From NCBI GenBank assembly GCA_036346395.1, contig CM070605.1:2852001-2916000 (forward strand): 64,000 bases of DNA, read 5' to 3'. The number at the start of each line of letters is the position of its first letter. Within the stretch, counting starts at the first letter, position 1. This DNA comes from Hsuehochloa calcarea (Eukaryota > Streptophyta > Magnoliopsida > Poales > Poaceae). This document shows, in pieces, positions 22,120 to 33,168 of the stretch. The notes under the pieces are model-generated. The model did not search any database. It worked only from the letters and a program-made list of their open reading frames with translations, and had not been told where the DNA came from. The position numbers and the translations under genes were made by a program.

Positions 22120-23688
22120 GACACACACACACATGCACGCTCATCTTGAATGTGGAAAGCGTCTAATCGAACTACTGTCACAGTGCGTGCTAACGAAAAA
22201 TCTTTGGGTACAGATCCATGAACTTGGAATGAAAATTGCAGTTCTGAAGTTCCAGAACAATGAGCTCAGGAATCAATTTGATGGTATGTGTTTAGTTGCG
22301 ACCGCCTATTCTGTATAATCCTTTATTCTTTTTTTCTACTACTAATTGATTAATGCTTGAAATAGTACTTGAAGCATCTTTAGCTACACTGTTTCCTTTC
22401 TATATTGTATTTGATCTTCCCGTCATTTAACAGTTGTTAGTTGTTACACTATCATAAATGATCCGATACTTGAAACAGTACAAATGCCCTGAATGATGGC
22501 AATCCTAAATTATAGGAATTTGAGAGGTTCATAAAAAACATTAATGCTTTGCAGGGAAACTAGATGATTCACAGCTGACAGATTTATTATGATTCGTTAG
22601 ACTCGAACAGGAACTTCTGATTGGGACATCATATCATTGCTAGACTAACTATTAGCAGCAAGGAAAGTAGAGACTAAAAAAATTTATTCAGGAGGAAATT
22701 TGAGAAACATAATATCGTTGAAGGGGATGAATCTGCATGTTTTGTAATGTTATTTGTTGAAATCCTTACAAGATTTATGCCCCCTTCGCATTGTCATTGC
22801 TGTAGTCAATAGCTTGTGGTGGATCTATTGAAGTGTCAAGCAGTGCTTTAGTGTTCCTTGCTTTTGTAGATATAGTAGGCACATTGCGTCCACTTCTGCA
22901 CACTCATATATATGCAATCATGCAAGCTTTTATGTGGAGCGTTGGATGATGAATGGATCGATCAGATTGCCTTGACTGGATCTAGTGTGACTGATTTACA
23001 ACCTGGTTGCTGCCTGATTTATCACTTCCAACTGTCCAGAAGTAACATGACAAGAATTTTAAGGCAAATCCATCAAATGCTCATTCTGGTGACTAGTGCT
23101 GTACCTTGGATATTAGCTTTTAGCAGGATTGCACAGGTTTTCAGTACTTCGTAATAGTGGTTAGATTGCACAAATTTTACTGCTTGATACTAGTGGATGC
23201 CTGGATGGTACCTTGGATACTAGTTACTTAGGATTTCTGTCATATGAAAAAGAAAGGTGAAAATTTCACTTTTTGTCTGTGTGAATTAGATAATTTTGCT
23301 AAAGCTAGTCGATTTGGCTAGGTCAACATATGTTAATACGTGCACTTGAAACAGAAATTCATCAACTCCCTATAAAGTTAAAGCTGGTGCTGTTACTGAA
23401 ATTCTAGTTATGATAATATGCAGCTGTTTAACCTTTTCCTTCTGTTGTCTTCAGGGTTGTATAAACACATGGATGGTCTAACCAACGATGTTGAGAGGTC
23501 AAATGAAATGGTTAGTTTCGTTGTTTTTACAGCTACTAAATTGGTTGCTTTTCTGTTCATTAAAGAGTTTGCACTGCCAACTATTTTTCTAGGCGTCCAT
23601 TCTGCAAGAATTAGAAGCTAAGGATGTAGAGCTGAGGAGATTGAAGGAGATGCTTTCCCAGAAAGAAGCAACTCAAGACAGCAGTTGA
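15778..23688 (+). CDS. FIP37: FIP37/WTAP homologue, mRNA m6A methyltransferase complex subunit
   Basis: Thirteen exons join to 981 nt (326 residues): 15778-15874, 15999-16060, 16353-16420, 16533-16569, 17402-17489, 17566-17630, 17719-17796, 17951-17998, 19402-19455, 21404-21565, 22214-22283, 23455-23510, 23593-23688. All introns are GT-AG and all phases agree. The protein has an acidic N-terminus (LDDDDDDVFASKK), TGMILSLRESLQNCKDNLAS, AVRDLKTQLRPPSMQTRRLL, KIKELQDNVAAVNFTPSSKH, GKMLMAKCRTLQEENEEIG and GLYKHMDGLTNDVERSNEM: the coiled-coil WTAP core in the order of Arabidopsis FIP37 (about 330 residues). It is a nuclear scaffold with MTA/MTB for N6-adenosine methylation, also called an FKBP12 interactor. 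After SNEM the C-terminus is short, ending KEATQDSS. Introns 9 and 10 hold transposon sequence; exons look unharmed. Likely functional and essential by analogy. Confidence 0.95.
19779..21061 (+). mobile_element. Internally deleted Ty3/gypsy chromovirus in FIP37 intron 9
   Basis: Two short LTRs, 19779-20105 and 20706-21061, both begin TGTCATGTGGGGAC and end ...CGACATCA or a variant. Only about 600 bp of interior remains: the end of integrase (KHFYNDKHREVIFSIGYWVW, APRFYEPYQITTCIGSVAYR, HGVFHVGLLKKFIGDPP) and a chromodomain-like tail (VQWPGQAATDTSWVDV, then LEDKLFAEGG), followed by a purine tract (TTGCGGAGGGCGGGAG) before the 3' LTR. It lies on the same strand as FIP37. Target duplications do not match (TAAAA against CGGCA), so one edge may have decayed. 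No primer site, gag, protease or reverse transcriptase is left. Confidence 0.8.
21730..22134. repeat. CT and CA microsatellites flanking the intron 10 insertion
   Basis: (CT)n at 21730-21748 and (CT)n(CA)n at about 22085-22134, on either side of the candidate solo LTR and inside FIP37 intron 10. The second tract ends about 80 bases before the exon 11 acceptor. Confidence 0.85.
21749..22042 (-). mobile_element. Candidate small solo LTR in FIP37 intron 10
   Basis: Ends are TGTGATCC and CTTCTCACA, so the outermost bases are inverted TGTGA/TCACA. A TATA box for the minus strand (CTCTATAAAAGGGGC) lies at 21920 to 21906. The size and layout fit a small copia LTR. No matching target duplication is seen, and the left edge adjoins a CT microsatellite. 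Confidence 0.4.
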
Positions 23689-24542
23689 AAGAGACGAAGC
23701 TGCAAATCATATGAACACTACTTCTGGTCCGCAGAAACTTGAAGCTAGGACAGTTTTCCGTGGAGCTACTTGGGTTCACCTCAGCGATTCATATGTATTC
23801 TGTAGCCTTGAGGTGACAGTACGATGGTACTTTCATGTATCAAAAGTGTTAAATTATGCATTTTTTTTCTTCCTGATCTGTTGCATGTTAAAGTCTGAGA
23901 ATGTCTAATTTTGTCATCCTGATGGTCATGATGCTACGTTAGTTCCCTCGCCATGCTTCATCTGCAGCAAATCGTCACCAAGATACTGAGAGGCGTGTTA
24001 TATCCTCATGGATCAGCGAAAAAAGTTGATCCCTTCTATACCATTGAAAAAGACCGATTCCTTGTATGCCACCGTTTTTTTCCTCTGTTCTTTTTCAAGC
24101 TATTTCCGCCACATGTGAAAAAGACACTTTTATCGTTCTTCTTTCTCCCCTTACTCCTTCCATTATTATTATTTTCTTTTTTCTGATGTGTAGTGTAGTG
24201 TAGTAAGCTTGCGATAAAAAAAAACAAAATATATTATTTTAATAAATAATTATAAAAATAAATACTCGTTTTTTCTTTTACGAAAATAGGAAATGGTGAC
24301 ATCGACTGGCGATAAGAGTCATGTTGCCATTGAAACACTTCAGTTGCTCTTTGAATTGGCGATAAGATCTTTGTTGCTAATTCAAAAGGCATCAAGATGT
24401 TTTTTTAATTAAAATTTATTTATAATATTGGTAATATTTTTAAGTGTTTGTGCAACATATAATTTTTGAAAAGATAAGAAAATATGAAGTAGAGAACAAT
24501 TTAAGAGTTTAGGTTTGACCAAATATATTTGGAATGTGATTT
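23689..24542 (+). other. FIP37 3' UTR and AT-rich spacer
   Basis: Directly after the stop codon comes sequence probably forming the 3' UTR, then T-rich and A-rich stretches (24050-24260). A single polyadenylation site cannot be named. Short frames at 23711-23908 and 23953-24186 show no family features. Confidence 0.5.
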
Positions 24543-24690
24543 CAGTGGCGCAATATGAAAAATAGTCCCATTCGGCGACGTAATATCAAAAATAGCCTCT
24601 ATTCGATGGCACAATAACAAAAATAACTCCTTTCGGTGGAGCGATAACAAAAATAACATCATTTGGTCGGCGCGATAACAAAAATAGCCT
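24543..24690. repeat. Degenerate ~33-bp tandem repeat
   Basis: Five copies of a unit like TTCGGCGGCGCAATAACA followed by AAAATAGCC, each differing by several bases. It lies between FIP37 and the plant-mobile-domain pseudogene and is of unknown origin. Confidence 0.7.
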
Positions 24691-24899
24691 TGATTTATTT
24701 TAGAGTACTGAATAAAATCTTAGAGAGGTAATAACTTGGAAACTAGGGTGTGGTTCTTTCGCGTACGAAAAGGCTACAATAGGGTGGTGTGGGATGTCGT
24801 GATGCGGACTCTCTCACATGGTTACATGTACACACAATAAGAACAAATAGTATCGAAACACGAGACTAGCATAATTTAAGTTGTACAAAAATTAATATT

Positions 24900-27092
24900 T
24901 ACATGACATGACTGTTATTTACAAGAACAAATGTCTTCTCGCGGGTCCTCTTGGGGAGTACCCCGCATGTGGCCTTGGCCTAGTCCAAGGAGGCTGTAGG
25001 AGCTGGTGCGAGTACGTCAAAAGCTCTGGCGACCGAGGTATCCTATCGACGGAAGTAGGCTACATCTTTGCCGCAAGAGGGGTTGTGTCTACCGCTCGCT
25101 CCGGCGCACTGTAGATGTGAAGCCCCAATAGAGACTCGTTGCTCTCGCTGCGTGCGGCGCCCACCACCCTATCACCCTGACATCCACTCTTGGTCGAACT
25201 CGTAGTCCCCGAAGTGTGCTCCCTCCTGCGACACCAACTCCTCGTCCTATAGGGGTATACGACATATTGAACATTACGTTATGCATATAAAGAAAAAGAA
25301 AATGTTGAAATAGTATGTTATACGTGTAAACAAGATAGACATATCTCGTCGCTGCATCGCATCGGATGGCTTCGTGTAGTCCTGCCCCCTGTACGAGTGG
25401 TACTAAGGGCCTGTCAGAAGAAATTGTCGTTGGTAACTAATGGACTTCTAAATAAACAAACAAACTGAGTGTTTCAGGTGTACTTGCGAACTGTGTCGAA
25501 GTACTCCCAGCACGGTGCCACAAGGACCCGTTCGCCATGTCTGGGTGAGGAGCCGTGGGGTGTGACACACCGTGGCTTACCGCCCATCCACGTACAGGTG
25601 GGTCCATCACGTCCCTCGCCCTACGGCACAACGTAAGCTAGATGCCTTGCCTCATCTTCTCTAGGAACTGGTCCATGACCTCCCTGATCTCCTGCGTCGT
25701 CATGTTAAAGCGCTCCTTAAGCGTTAGAGTATGCACGGAGGTTGCCAATGCGTGCATATCCCATTGTAGATCGTTCTGTACACAAAATTAACAAGTTAGA
25801 AACCGAAAACATGTGAAGTAAATATGAAATGCGGAATCCGGCTAGGTGGGGTATGTGTCGGTTGTGGCGGCCTTGTGTTGTGGTGGGTCGTCCATGACCC
25901 TAACGCAACGAACCCTTGTCCGAGCAAAGTACCATTAGATGTACTGCTCATACGTCCTGAGGTCACAGAGAGCATCCTCCTGGACCACGTCCTCCATGGC
26001 GTGGAGCCACCGCTCAACCCAAGGGGACCATGACCCTAACGCAACGAACCCTTGTCCGAGCAAAGTACCATTAGATGTCAGCCCAGGAAGTCCTACGAGG
26101 TACTCCCTTCCTGGTATACCTGTGGAAGGCAAAACATTAAATTCGTAACTACGTAAGAGAAAAGCTACGATAGAAATAAAACGTGAACCTACACATGGAC
26201 GTTCGGCAGCAATCGCCGTCCCTAGGGCACTAGGACCTCCTGTTGTAGATCGAACTGGCGTATCACCCGGTGCACGTGATACTCTACAAAGACATCGTGC
26301 ACCAAGTACCTCCGCATGTACCAGTACCCGTAGTCTCGTGTGCACAAGCTCGACGGGCCTCGGGGTGCGCATGCGTACACTCTCTCGGGAGTGTATCGTG
26401 TCCAGATGACACGGTCATTCGTCAACTGATCGAACATTGCAACATAGTTTGGGTAGGACGCATGCGTAGTGATCGGAGTGAAGGTGACCTACGGAATAGA
26501 ACAACAAAACCTGAGCACATGCAATTAAATTGCATTATGAAAAAGACTAAAGGTTCAAAAAAACTTACCTATCAGCGACACCACACCATACCCATGGTCA
26601 GACGGTCCACGTCGTCGTCAACGGTGTACATGGAGTCGGTGTAGGCTTCGAGGACCAGCTGGGGTTGTCCGATCTGGAAACACTTGAAGAACCACAACTA
26701 AATAAGCAGCAGACATCCAGAGATGATGGAGCTATCCCGAATATGGTGGCACGTGTCCAGTGTTCCCCTAAGCGCTCGCCTAGCCCACCTAGCCGATTTA
26801 TCCCGCCTAGGCGGTGATTAGGCGTCTAGCACCTGCAGGAACACTACTCGCGTCGCACAGAGCGTGGTACGTCACGCACAACACCGCTAGGCCCCAGGCG
26901 TATGGCTGGATCGCCTCCACCTTCCGGTTCGCCAGCTCCTGTGCGTAGCGGATCATGTGCTTGTCGACGTTGTTGCTGTGGGACCCTAAGAACTTGCACA
27001 CCCGAACAGCCACAACAAGTAGGCCTCAAAATGCCTCCTCACTGTATGCTCAGGTGTGTCCTGTGTCATATGCTCTGGCTGCAAGAAGAAAG
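24900..27092 (-). pseudogene. Plant mobile domain (PMD) protein, degenerate
   Basis: Minus-strand words in order: TVRRHFEAYLLWLFG (27050-27000, after an intron acceptor TTCTTGCAG at about 27080), AQELANRKVEAIQPYAWGLA with VLCVTYHALCDAS (26940-26840), QIGQPQLVLEAYTDSMYTVD (26680-26600), DRVIWTRYTPERVYACAP, SSLCTRDYGYWYMRRYLVHD and HRVIRQFDLQQEV (26420-26230), then WVERWLHAMEDVVQEDALCD (26020-25960). This is the plant mobile domain shared by MAIL/MAIN proteins and many transposons. Further exons on its 5' side should lie right of 27092, where a copia element is inserted in the intron. Frameshifts and an internal 50-bp duplication break it. The region 24900-25440 gives no clear match and may be its 3' end. 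Confidence 0.65.
25893..26078. repeat. 50-bp exact direct repeat inside the PMD pseudogene
   Basis: 25893-25942 and 26029-26078 are identical over 50 bases (starting CATGACCCTAACGCAACG, ending TTAGATGT). The 86 bases between them are coding-like, so this is a local duplication rather than a gene boundary. Confidence 0.9.
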
Positions 27093-28216
27093 TGTGAATA
27101 TCATGGGGATAAGCTCATGATCTTAGGATGATGTTACAATTGGCAATGGTGTTGAAGGTTTATCGTTTCACGTGTTTTCGGTAAAGAACCAGTGCTGTCA
27201 GGCCTTTGGTGGTCTGACCGGTCGAACTGGCGGTCAGACCGGCCAAAGGGCGGTCGGACCGGCCACCCCTGGCGGTCGGACCGGCCAGTGGCAGTCCGAC
27301 CGGCCATAGCGGCGGTAGGACCGGCCAAATGCAAAAAGGTGTTTTTTGGGCTGGGCCAAAAATAGAGGTTGTAGGCAAGAGAGAGGATTCTATTGCACTT
27401 TCTCAACCCTTTCATTGTTTCAAAACCCTAATTTGCTTAGGGAGAGGATTTGTGGAGGTTAGGGTTCTAGAGAGTTTTGATTTGATTTTCGTGCTCTTGG
27501 ATTTAGCATTGTCCTCCATTGATGGAGCGCTGTAAACCCAAATCATATCAAATCAATCCAAAAAGAGTTTGCTCAAAGATGTGTCTCTTTGCTTTCCTTC
27601 TCTCTATTTGATGATTTTGAGTCTTTCTTTGATCCGCGAGTTTTTACTTGATTTCTTCGCATGATCTAGCTTGCTGTGACATGTGGGAACATATCTAGGA
27701 TCATCTTGATCATCAATCACCCACGAGCAAGATTTTGGATCTAGTTTTCGTTTTGACTCGGTTTTGAACCATCCTCCTCTCAAATGGAAAATGATCGTAA
27801 TTTTTCCAAGGATTTTCACAATATTCGATTGGAATAGGTTTCTAACATCCTAGAGAATGTGTGTTCCAAGTTTCATCGAGTTTGGAGTTGTAGATCAAAA
27901 GTTAAACCTATTTGTAACTTCATTTTTTGGGCTATTTTTACTGTTCATCACGTTGGAGGTCCGACCGCCCATGGACCGATCAGACCGCCATTGACATAGA
28001 GGTCAGACCGCCCAACACTTTGAAATTGAGTTTTGGTTGATTTTTGTTGTTTTGCTTCGGGGGTTAGATTGGATTCAATACTAGTCTTCCGCTGTACTGG
28101 TATATTGATCTTCATAGCTTCCATAGCTATTGGAGTAAAGTCTTATTGAATCTATTATTTGTGAAAAAGTGAGTGTGCTCCTATTCACCCCCTCTAGTCG
28201 CCTTTTCGGTCCAACA
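27093..28216 (+). repeat. 5' LTR of copia element 1, with promoter-removing deletion
   Basis: TGTGAATATCATGG...GGTCCAACA. Compared with the 3' LTR it lacks about 630 bp, between 27397 and 27405, corresponding to about 52396-53029 of the 3' LTR. That missing part contains the TATA box. Palindromic CGGTC(A/G)GACCG repeats lie at about 27205-27325 and again at 27955-28015. Confidence 0.85.
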
Positions 28217-28218
28217 AG

Positions 28219-28230
28219 TGGTATCAGAGT
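28219..28230 (+). other. Primer-binding site of copia element 1
   Basis: TGGTATCAGAGT, complementary to the 3' end of initiator tRNA-Met except the last base. It starts two bases after the LTR end, the standard position for Ty1/copia. Confidence 0.9.
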
Positions 28231-28274
28231 TCGGTTAGTTCAATCTTGATCTTAACCGATCACTAAACTTGGCG

Positions 28275-29987
28275 ATGGATAAATACTCCACCAAGCCGCG
28301 ATGGGCACGACTATGCCTATTGGAAGAATCGCATGCGAGTCTTCCTTGAGAGCGAAGGACAAGCTATATGGGAGGTTGTTCGAGCCTCGCTCGTTGTTCC
28401 CAATGTTGCTACGCCAGCTTCAGCAGCCCTCTTGGCTAACAACAACAAGGCAAAAAATCTCTTATATGCTGGGCTTGGTAGACAAGAGTATGATCGAATT
28501 TGCAATCTTAAGACTACACACGAGATTTAGGACACCCTCGAAACCTACCATGAGGGTTCGTCCCAAATTAAGAAAGTACGCCAGACAGTCTATAAGCGTG
28601 AATATAACAAATTCGAAATGCGTCCTGGAGAGAGCATCGATGATATTTATTTTTAGTTACTTTAATGAAGTGATTAATTAGATGAAAGTTGTTGGTATTG
28701 AATATTCTCAGTTTGAAAATGCCACCCACCTCTTGGCTGCAATCAACACCAAGGAATGGGAGATAAAGGCTACCGCCATTGAGGAGAACGTCAACCTCTC
28801 TTATCTGACTTTGAAGCTGCTCTATAGCAAGCTCAAGACTCATGAGATCAAGAGGATTGATCATCCCAAGAAGAAAAATATGGCTTTGGTAGCAGACCCG
28901 CTGAAGAGAGCTTCTGATGGGTCTTCTGAGTCTTCTTCTGGATTTTCGCTTGCTGGTTTATCTGCAATCCATAGAGAGGAGTTTGAGAGTCTCCCTGAGG
29001 CTGAGTTGGCCCTCATAGTCAAAAAGGCTACACAGGTCTATAACAATATGAGAAACAGAAATAGAGGAGGTCCCGTGACTTGCTATGAGTGTGGCGAGCT
29101 TAATCATATCCGGGCAAATTGCCCCAAGCTGAAAGGTAAGAGCAACCATAAGGAGCGAAAGCCAGCTTGGAAGAAGCCTCAATGGAACAAATCAAGGTAT
29201 GATGCTGCCAAGCTGACGAAGGCCGCTCACCGGGTTCTTGCCGCTTTTGGGGATCAATCCTTAAGCGATGTGGACTCTGGGAGTGAGGAGGACAAGGAGG
29301 AGGAGATCTCTCCAGGCAAGAAGAAGGGGAAGGCCGAGGACTTCACCGGCTTGTGCTTCATGGCCGACTCCGCTGACGACGACAACGATGAGGTACCTCC
29401 CTCCTATGATGTCCTTTCTGATATATGCGAAACTATTTTTGAGCAACTCATGAGTTAGGATAAAGCTTTAGAGTTTATCATGGCTAGGAATAAGGATTTA
29501 GAGTCATAAGTAGATAATTTGACTCTAGAACTTACAAATGCTAAGACTCTTGAATCTGATGAATGTTCATCCTGCCATGCTTTGGACTCAGAATTTGCTA
29601 AACTGCAATCTGCTCATGATATTGCTTTGCAACAACTTGAAAATGCTAGGATTGAGCTAGTTGAGGTTAAATCTGCTCCTTCTGAAAAATACTTAGACTC
29701 TAGCAAGTTGGTTGCTTCTGGAGTGGTTGATTCTAGCCTTTGCACTTTCTGCTTAGAACGCGAACATGAAGTTAAAGATATCTTAGAAGCAGTTAGAGCT
29801 AAATATGCCAAACTTAAGGACAGTATTGAGTCTGCTACATGTGCTTCATGTCCAGCTCTTAAACTTGAAGCTTCTTTATATAAGGAGAAATATACTAGAG
29901 CCATTAAGGGTAAAATCTGTGAATCATGCGTTAATCTTGAAGAAGAAAATGCTTATCTTAAGGATACCTTAGAAATTTTTTTCTAAA
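28275..29987 (+). pseudogene. Gag of copia element 1 (UBN2/DUF4219 type)
   Basis: Starts MDKYSTKP at 28275 and shifts frame at once to YWKNRMRVFLESEGQAIWEV. The UBN2-type capsid follows (YHEGSSQIKKVRQTVYKREY, NKFEMRPGESIDDIY, then MKVVGIEYSQFENATHLLAA). A CCHC knuckle, CYECGELNHIRANC, lies at 29081-29122, then an acidic region (29270-29400) and a cysteine-dotted coiled-coil tail (ESDECSSCHALDSEFAKLQS; CTFCLEREHEVKDI; CESCVNLEEENAYL) up to about 29985. Premature stops occur at 28528 (TAG where TGG is expected), near 28655, at 29457 and near 29507. Gag would form the particle; this copy cannot. Confidence 0.8.
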
Positions 29988-30218
29988 GGTAAGAAACAAT
30001 TAAACATGATTCTGGACAAGTCTAAAACTACTTATAAGAAGCATGGATTAGGATACAACTCTGTCTAAAATAATTCTAATCCAAAAGTTACTTAAGTCTT
30101 GGAAAATGGGTTAGTTGAAATCAAAACCCAACTTGTAAAAACTATTTTTAAATATGCGGGTTTTGCCCAACCATTTGTTAAGTAAAAGGGTGCTTCTCCC
30201 AGTGGTATCAAGTACCAT

Positions 30219-33168
30219 TGCACCTATTGCAAGAAGGATGGACATTTGATTGAGTTTTGTTGGCGCAGGTTGAAAAATGATAAGAAGAATTTTGCTAGAA
30301 TTTCATCCAATCAACCTAGGGCGTTTATGAGACATGGTAACATAGAAAAGAACAAACCTGGTTTAGGATTTGTATCACATGCTCATCATCATGCTCCTAG
30401 ACAGGATTACTCTCATGATAGTTTAACCATTGCTCATAACAGAACTTCAAATAGAATCAAGGATAGCACTTCTGTTTTGCATACTACTCGCAGACGTGTG
30501 TCTCAGTACTGGGTTCCTAAGTCTTGTTTAACTAACCCCAGTATTGAGACACATCGTTCTTCTGTGCCTTGATTTTCAGGATTACCGCGGAAAGAGGAAG
30601 GACACGTGGTTTGTTGACTCCGGCTGTTCACGCCACATGACCGGAGACTCAAGATGGTTCACCTCCTTCACGCGGTCGACGGGTGATGATGTCATCACCT
30701 TTGGAGATGATAAACAAGGGCGGATTGAAGGAACGAGATCGATCAGGGTGAACGACAAGTTCATTCTCAAGGACGTCGCCCTTGTGGACAAGCTAAGGTC
30801 TAATTTGCTTTCTGTCTCTCAACTTCTTGATGATGGCTATGAGACTAGATTTAAGAAAAATACTTGTCGCGTGCTTGATTCAACTGGTGAGTTTGTTTTT
30901 GGGATTACTAGAGTTGCTAGGATCTTTGGAGCTGATTTTTCTGAATCTCTTGCTGGTTCTCTCAAATGCTTGATTTCATCTTCTTTTTCTGAGTTCTGGC
31001 TTTGGCACCGTCGTTTAGGGCACATTGATTTTGATCATCTGACGCGAGTTAGCAACCTTGAGCTCATGAGAGGTTTGCCCAAACTCAAAGCCGTCAAGGA
31101 TGCTGTATGTGCGCCCTGTAGGCATGGCAAATAAGTTGTCGCCTCACAACCTTCAGTGACTATGGTCATGACTGACGGACCGGGACAGTTGCTTCATATG
31201 GATACTGTTGGTCCTGCTAGGGTTCGGTCAGTCGGTGGAAAATGGTACATTCTTGTTATAGTCGATGATTTTTCTAGATACACTTGGGTGTTCTTTCTTG
31301 CTTCGAAGGATGAAGCTTTTGATCATTATCATGATCTTGTTCTTCGTTTAACTTCTGAACTTCCGAGTGCCTTGAGAGCGATCCGCAGTGACAATGGCAC
31401 GGAGTTCAAGAATACCTCTTTTGCTTCCTTTTGTGCTGAGCGTGGAATTGAGCATCAGTTCTCTTCTCCACACGTCCCTCAATAAAATAGCGTTGTGGAA
31501 AGGAAGAACAGGACCGTAGTCGAGATGGCTAGGACAATGCTAGATGAGTATAGCACACCGAGGAGTTTTTGAGCTGAAGCTATTTCTACTGCTTGCCATA
31601 TTGCAAATCGTGTCTTTTTTAGACCGTCTTTGGGCAAGACTCCTTATGAGTTTCGTTTTTGTAGAAAACCCTCTGTCTCGCACTTTCGAGTCTTTGGATC
31701 CAAGTGTTTTATTCTCAAGACAGGAAACCTAGATAAATTTGAGTCAAAAAGTTTTGATGGTTTATTTCTGGGTTATCCTGCGCATTCGAGGGGTTTTCGG
31801 GTTTTTAATGCTAAAACTAACCTTGTTCAGGAGACATGCAATGTCACTTTTAATGAGACTAGCCCTGTAGCTAGATCAGATATTTCAGGTGATACACAGG
31901 TGACAGAGAGCATATTTATAGAGGAAGATGATGAAGGACTCGATGATGTTCTTCCACCTGCTGCTGTTGATGCTCCTATTCTAGCACAAGAACCTGTTGT
32001 GACTACTTCGCCTTCAGATGAGGCTCTTGCTGCATCTTCATCATCAGTAGTACCTGCGGAGGTCGAAGAGATGCTTTCCTCTCCGGGTGCGCCACTTCAC
32101 ATTCAAAGGCAGCACTTTCCGGATCAGATGATAGGCAATCTCCATGAGTGAGTCACTCGCTCCAGGTATCATGATCCAAACCTCTACTCTCATTCTTCTT
32201 TTGTTGCTTCTTTTGAACTCCGTGATATTTCACATGCTTTATCGGATTCTAACTGGGTCAATACCATGCATGAGGAGTTAGAAAATTTTGAGAGGAACAA
32301 TGTTTGGAACCTAGTAGATCCTTCTAGTGGCCATAATGTTATAGGATCCCGTTGGGTTTTCAAAAACAAACAAAATAAGGATGGTTTTGTGATTAGAAAC
32401 AAGGCTAGGTTCGTAGTTCTGGGTTTTAGCCAAGTTGAGGGGTTAGATTTTGATGAGAACTTTGCTCCTGTTGCTAGACTAGAAGCCATTCGCATTCTGC
32501 TTGCATTTGCTGCATCTAAGGGCTTTAGATTATATCAGATGGATGTTAAGAGTGCCTTTTTGAATGGTTACATAGAGGAGGAAGTGTATGTTAGGCAACC
32601 CCCAGGCTTTGAGAATCCGAAGAACCCACATCATGTGTTCAAGCTATCCAAAGCCTTGTATGGTCTTAAGCAAGCCCATAGAGCCTGGTGTGATAGACTT
32701 AAGACCTTACTTAAGAATGATTTTGAGATGGTTAAGGTAGACAAGACCTTGTTTATTCTTAGGCGTGGTAATGACTTCCTGCTTGCTCATACTTACGTTG
32801 ATGAAATTATTTTTGGTGGTTCTTCCCATGCTCTTGTTTCCAGTTTTTATGAGATTATGTCTAGGGAATTTGATATGAGTATGATGGGAGAGCTCAATTA
32901 CTTTTTGGGGCTTCAAATCAAGCAATGTAAGGAAGGGATCTTCATCCATCAGACGAAGTACACTAAGGACCTGCTCAAACGCTTCGATATGGGTGACTAC
33001 AAGCCGATCGCCACTCCCATGGCGACTTCGACTGTTTTGGATCCAGATGAGGAAGGAGAAGCCGTGGAACAACGTGAGTACCGCAGCATGATCGGCTCCC
33101 TCCTGTACCTGACGGCCTCAAGACTGGACATCCACTTCACGGTCTACCTCTATGCGAGGTTTCAGGCG
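30219..33168 (+). pseudogene. Pol of copia element 1: protease, integrase, reverse transcriptase
   Basis: A second knuckle-like CTYCKKDGHLIEFC lies at 30219-30260. The protease has WFVDSGCSRHMTGDSRWF (catalytic Asp at 30616). Gag-pre-integrase has HRRLGHIDFDHLTR...CAPCRHGK. Integrase has LHMDTVGP, IRSDNGTEFK and VVERKNRTV, i.e. all of D, D and E. Reverse transcriptase (32266-33163) has SRWVFKNKQNKDG, FAPVARLEAIRILLAFAA, YQMDVKSAFLNGYIEEEVYV and LSKALYGLKQ. The catalytic box reads YVDEIIFGG instead of YVDD. In-frame stops stand at 31132, 31483 and 31570. The frame leaves the element at 33168, where the gypsy element is inserted after ARFQA. Confidence 0.85.

Noticed and set aside
26757..26830. 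CGCCTAGGCG-rich hairpin-like stretch in the PMD pseudogene
   Set aside because: It is palindromic in part but without clear inverted ends or a target duplication; it may just be intron sequence.
27205..27325. Regular repeats that could be read as a CRISPR-like array
   Set aside because: The window is plant nuclear DNA, the spacers are not unique or of equal length, and the repeats are LTR palindromes shared with the 3' LTR.
28219..28230. Possible tRNA gene piece
   Set aside because: It is only the 12-base primer-binding site; no cloverleaf surrounds it. The same holds for 41969-41980 and the site near 12680.
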